Shown in pieces: positions 61,464 through 64,000 of a DNA stretch of 64,000 nt. Position numbers and translations under genes: made by a program. Numbering within the stretch: the stretch's first letter is position 1; every line of letters begins with the position of its first letter. The DNA is from Nocardiopsis algeriensis (GTDB lineage Bacteria > Actinomycetota > Actinomycetes > Streptosporangiales > Streptosporangiaceae), in the NCBI RefSeq assembly GCF_014203695.1, contig NZ_JACHJO010000007.1, positions 1 through 64,000 of the forward strand, read 5' to 3'. Under the pieces are notes generated by a model. It did no database searches. It worked only from the letters and a program-made list of their open reading frames with translations, and was not told the DNA's origin.

Positions 61464-63439
61464 ACGGGGCCGAGACCTCCAACACCGCCGAATCCGGTTC
61501 CTACGTCGGGGTTCAGGCCGGCCAGGTGCACAATTCCCACATCTATGTGGTGGGCCCCGACGACCCGCCCGAGCACGACTACGAAGTCGGACGCCGCTAC
61601 CTCGCCGGCGGTGTCCCCAGCAAGGCAAGGGAGCACCTCGAGAAGGCCTACGCACGCGGTTTCGATCGTCCCGAGCTCCACTTCCACCGAGCTCTGGCCA
61701 TCCTCAGCAAGCGTTCCCACCGAGACCTCACGCATGAGGAGCGAGCGGTCCTGGAAGACCTGTCTGCTGTCACTGCTTCCACCGGCCGTAACACATGGGA
61801 ACGAGGACTGGACACCGTCTTCGCACTGCTGTCCTGTGTGGACGGCTCCGGCGGTGACGTCGAGGCCGCGATGGCTGCCCTGAAGGCCTTACCCACAGCA
61901 CAGCGCGATCTGATCCTGCGACACCTCGACCTGGTCCTCAGCGGAGGCATGAAGCAGTCCGTGTGGCATCAGGTGCGGGAGAACGCCGAGAAGGAGCGAT
62001 TCTCCAACGGGCGGTTGGACCGCGTCTGGTCCTACTTCGAGGCCGAGCCCGCAGGTGCCAGGGCCGGAAGTCCGCAGCCGCCGTCGACCGGTCGCCAGGA
62101 CCTCTTCATCGGGCTGCCCCTGGCAGTAGCGACCCTGGTGCCCGTGGTGGTTATGGCCCGTCTCTCCCTGGCACAGGAAAGCCTGGTGGCACTGCTCGCC
62201 TGCCTCGGCCTACCGGTCCTCCTTCCGGCCGCAGGCTGGTACGTCACCGCCTGGCATCACCGGCACCGGCGCAGGCGCGCTCTGGAGCGCGCATACGGTT
62301 ACGGGTGGTCACCCTCACCACCTCCCAAGGGTGGTTTCGCCGATCAGGTGGAACGGAAGTTCGACCACTACTTCGCCAAGTACGCCCCCGACCCGCTGAC
62401 TCGCAATGCCTGGCTGGACCGGACCAGAGGCGTACGCCGCGCCCTGCGTGACGAAGTTGTCCGGGTCTACCGGGAGAGCGGGATCGGAGCCGACCGGGTG
62501 ACGTGGTTGATCCGGTTCCTGGTGAGGGACGTGCGCCGGCGCCTGCAGGAGGGGCAGCCCGTGGAACCGCACGAGGTCCACCGAGTGGATCCGGCGGTCA
62601 TGGCACGGTGCACGGTCCTGTGCCTGGCTGCGGCCACCGCGATGGCTGCGGTCGCAGCCATCGCGTTCCAGCAGGCTCCCTTTTCCACTGCGGCCTGCCT
62701 GGTGCTCACCGCGGTCACCGCGAGATTCTCGGTTCCCCTGTGGTTGAAGATCCACAGTGAACGCCGACGTTTCACCGAGGAGTCCCAGGAGCACTCCGCT
62801 ACCAAAGCTGCCCGCGAGGCGGAGTACCACCGGTGGAAGAGCAAGCTCAACTCCTTGCGCCCCGAGGAGAAGGAGATGGAGGCCTGGCTGAACGCGGACA
62901 AGACGCTGATCCTCGCCGAGACCCTGAAGAGCCACCGTCTGGCCTGGCGCGAGGTGGTCGCCCACGCTTTTCTCCCCACCCCGAAACGGCCCTGCGAATC
63001 AGCTCACGTGAGCAAGGGTCCCTGGCGTTATTCGAGATACGAGGTCAGGGTCTTCCTGGTCACCGGGGAAGGTGTCCGTGAGGCCACCGTCGTCCTTGAT
63101 TTCTTGCGGTCCCGGTGGCGGGTCACCTCAAGGAAGAACTACAGGTTCGACGCACTCTCCTCGGTGCATGTGGAGATAGCGAGCACACGTCGCTACACCT
63201 TGAACATCACACTGAACAACGGCCCGTCAGAGAGCATCGTGGTGTCCGAGGCCCCCAATCTCGACGCGCCGCCGGACGAGGAGCTTCAAAGCGATGCGCC
63301 GGACATCAACCTGGAAACCGCCGGTTTCTCCCACACCCTCCGTGTCCTGGAAGGCATCGCCGCCGAGGGCAAACCGTGGTTCGGGCGTGCAGGAGATCCG
63401 CATTCCGGCGATTCTCCCGGAGCGTCCACAGCCGCCTGA
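61460..63439 (+). CDS. four-TM protein with N-terminal RHIM-like motif and helical-repeat domain
   Basis: The 659-residue protein opens with YVGVQAGQVHNSHIYVV (residues 15-31), nearly the motif of the preceding nucleosidase. A TPR-like helical region (40-195) follows, then two TM helices (216-234, 240-262), a charged soluble loop of about 115 residues and two more TM helices (381-403, 405-424). A cytoplasmic C-terminal domain with long helices and a beta-rich end completes it. No family is recognised beyond the TPR-like part. The GTG overlaps the upstream stop (GTGA). Leu144 uses TTA. Layout suggests a membrane effector or receptor partnered with the nucleosidase. Confidence 0.75.
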   Translation: MNGAETSNTAESGSYVGVQAGQVHNSHIYVVGPDDPPEHDYEVGRRYLAGGVPSKAREHLEKAYARGFDRPELHFHRALAILSKRSHRDLTHEERAVLEDLSAVTASTGRNTWERGLDTVFALLSCVDGSGGDVEAAMAALKALPTAQRDLILRHLDLVLSGGMKQSVWHQVRENAEKERFSNGRLDRVWSYFEAEPAGARAGSPQPPSTGRQDLFIGLPLAVATLVPVVVMARLSLAQESLVALLACLGLPVLLPAAGWYVTAWHHRHRRRRALERAYGYGWSPSPPPKGGFADQVERKFDHYFAKYAPDPLTRNAWLDRTRGVRRALRDEVVRVYRESGIGADRVTWLIRFLVRDVRRRLQEGQPVEPHEVHRVDPAVMARCTVLCLAAATAMAAVAAIAFQQAPFSTAACLVLTAVTARFSVPLWLKIHSERRRFTEESQEHSATKAAREAEYHRWKSKLNSLRPEEKEMEAWLNADKTLILAETLKSHRLAWREVVAHAFLPTPKRPCESAHVSKGPWRYSRYEVRVFLVTGEGVREATVVLDFLRSRWRVTSRKNYRFDALSSVHVEIASTRRYTLNITLNNGPSESIVVSEAPNLDAPPDEELQSDAPDINLETAGFSHTLRVLEGIAAEGKPWFGRAGDPHSGDSPGASTAA

Positions 63440-63442
63440 GAT

Positions 63443-63460
63443 CCGGCCCGGAAGGGCCGG
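63443..63460 (+). terminator. short stem-loop after the TM-protein gene
   Basis: CCGGCCC pairs with GGGCCGG across GGAA, four bases after the stop. Confidence 0.55.
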
Positions 63461-63529
63461 CATTCCGGCAGAACCGGTTCCGGACCATGTCTGTCCGCAC
63501 GGACAGTCACCGCTCTGCACTCTGAACGA

Positions 63530-63558
63530 CAGGGTCCCGGCCCTCGTCCGGGACCCTG
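63530..63558 (+). terminator. 11-bp stem terminator
   Basis: CAGGGTCCCGG pairs perfectly with 63548-63558 across CCCTCGT. Confidence 0.7.
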
Positions 63559-63898
63559 CGCGCCGCCCGAATGCGCCGACCGACGCGACGCTCCGGCGCA
63601 GGCCGCCCCTACCGGTCCCCCCGAAACGGCCCCGTCGCGGGCACCTCGCCAGGCCGCTGCTCCCCCCGGCTTCGCCAGCCTTCCGCATCCTGACACAGGG
63701 GCAGCGTCCTATTTATTTCGAAGAGGAAATTGCCATCTCCCCTGACCGGAATGAAGCGCAATCAATTTGACATTGAACATCAAAACGAAACACTTGTGAC
63801 CTTAGGTCCTGATTGTCCCGAGGATCCCCCTACGCCACTGCGTGTTGGCGGGCTTTGTCGTGCCCTGCCTGCGCCGTGCCCCCGCTGAGAGGATGATC

Positions 63899-64000
63899 AT
63901 GCCCTCCGATCCGGTCACGAGCCGTAGATCGTTTCTTCAATACGCCGCGCTCGTCGGCGCCGGTGCGAGTGCCGCGAGCCTCATGGATCCGTTCGCGGCG
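63899..64000 (+). CDS. Tat-exported protein, N-terminus only (runs off right edge)
   Basis: Thirty-four codons are visible. They encode a twin-arginine signal: SRRSFLQYAALVGAGASAAS has the RR-x-F-L motif followed by a moderately hydrophobic stretch. ATG 63899 has GAGAGG six bases upstream; an ATG two codons earlier would be too close to it. Tat export implies a folded, often cofactor-containing, secreted enzyme. The mature part is outside the window, so no function can be given. Confidence 0.75.
   Translation, partial: MPSDPVTSRRSFLQYAALVGAGASAASLMDPFAA

Larger units (their letters stand above)
63440..63898. other. intergenic region with terminators and AT-rich promoter
   Basis: Hairpins at 63443-63460 and 63530-63558 close the operon. 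From about 63700 the sequence is AT-rich and contains TTTGACATT and the 11-bp palindrome GACCTTAGGTC (63798-63808), a likely promoter and operator for the Tat-exported protein. No gene is seen. Confidence 0.55.

Noticed and set aside
63294..63770. 158-codon plus-strand ORF overlapping the end of the membrane-protein gene
   Set aside because: It begins inside the coding sequence in another frame and crosses two stem-loops; translation is Pro/Arg-rich without motifs.
1..64000. CRISPR array, rRNA genes, replication origin, prophage structural genes
   Set aside because: No regularly spaced repeats, rRNA segments, DnaA-box clusters or phage structural motifs were seen.

Overview
The window is high-GC actinomycete chromosome. 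GTG and TTG starts, UUCG-type hairpin terminators, a DasR-type dre operator, a TPP riboswitch, DUF2510 and DUF6457 proteins and a few rare TTA leucine codons fit a member of the Nocardiopsaceae (Nocardiopsis-like). The species name is inference; I could run no database search.

Positions 1-41510 look like ordinary chromosome. From the left come a minus-strand glycosyltransferase and methyltransferase cluster carrying a fresh 368-bp tandem duplication, sodA, an SGNH hydrolase, rocD, an acyl-CoA ligase and a DUF368-DedA pair (both families are linked to undecaprenyl-phosphate recycling). Next are thiD under a TPP riboswitch, an AGCS amino-acid:sodium symporter, a GT4 mannosyltransferase-like gene, and an aminotransferase divergent from a LysR regulator. 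A GH20 hexosaminidase follows under a dre site, then a D-threonine-aldolase-like enzyme, a secreted GDPD phosphodiesterase, a repeat-rich secreted protein, a gamma-glutamyltransferase, an NlpC/P60 hydrolase, a family A polymerase and a D-2-hydroxyacid dehydrogenase. The stretch ends with a SpoU methyltransferase, an anchored subtilisin-inhibitor-like protein, two paralogous binding-protein/VWA proteins, a DUF2510 protein, orn and tRNA-His. Two intergenic regions (4950-5332 and 21640-21990) share a modular repeat whose hairpin shows compensatory base changes.

Downstream of tRNA-His (41511-63900) the content becomes accessory. It holds a large SF1 (UPF1/COG1112-like) helicase, a lipoprotein, a dead IS5-type element, LysR/SDR and NmrA-like genes, and a daunorubicin-type ABC exporter divergent from a WYL regulator with a perfect palindrome between them. 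Next are a helicase-PLD-DUF5710 protein resembling Mokosh type II, two IS relics and a DUF262/DUF1524/DUF5655 (GmrSD-like) restriction protein. This looks like a defence island.

The most interesting part is the three-gene operon 59584-63439, translationally coupled by ATGA and GTGA overlaps. It encodes an NrtR-like NUDIX/winged-helix protein, an MTA/SAH-nucleosidase-like enzyme with a C-terminal glycine-rich VQAG motif, and a four-TM protein that begins with nearly the same motif. A matching RHIM-like segment on a candidate enzyme or sensor and on a membrane protein is the signature expected of an amyloid-templated cell-death or immunity circuit. The right edge cuts a Tat-exported protein after 34 residues.
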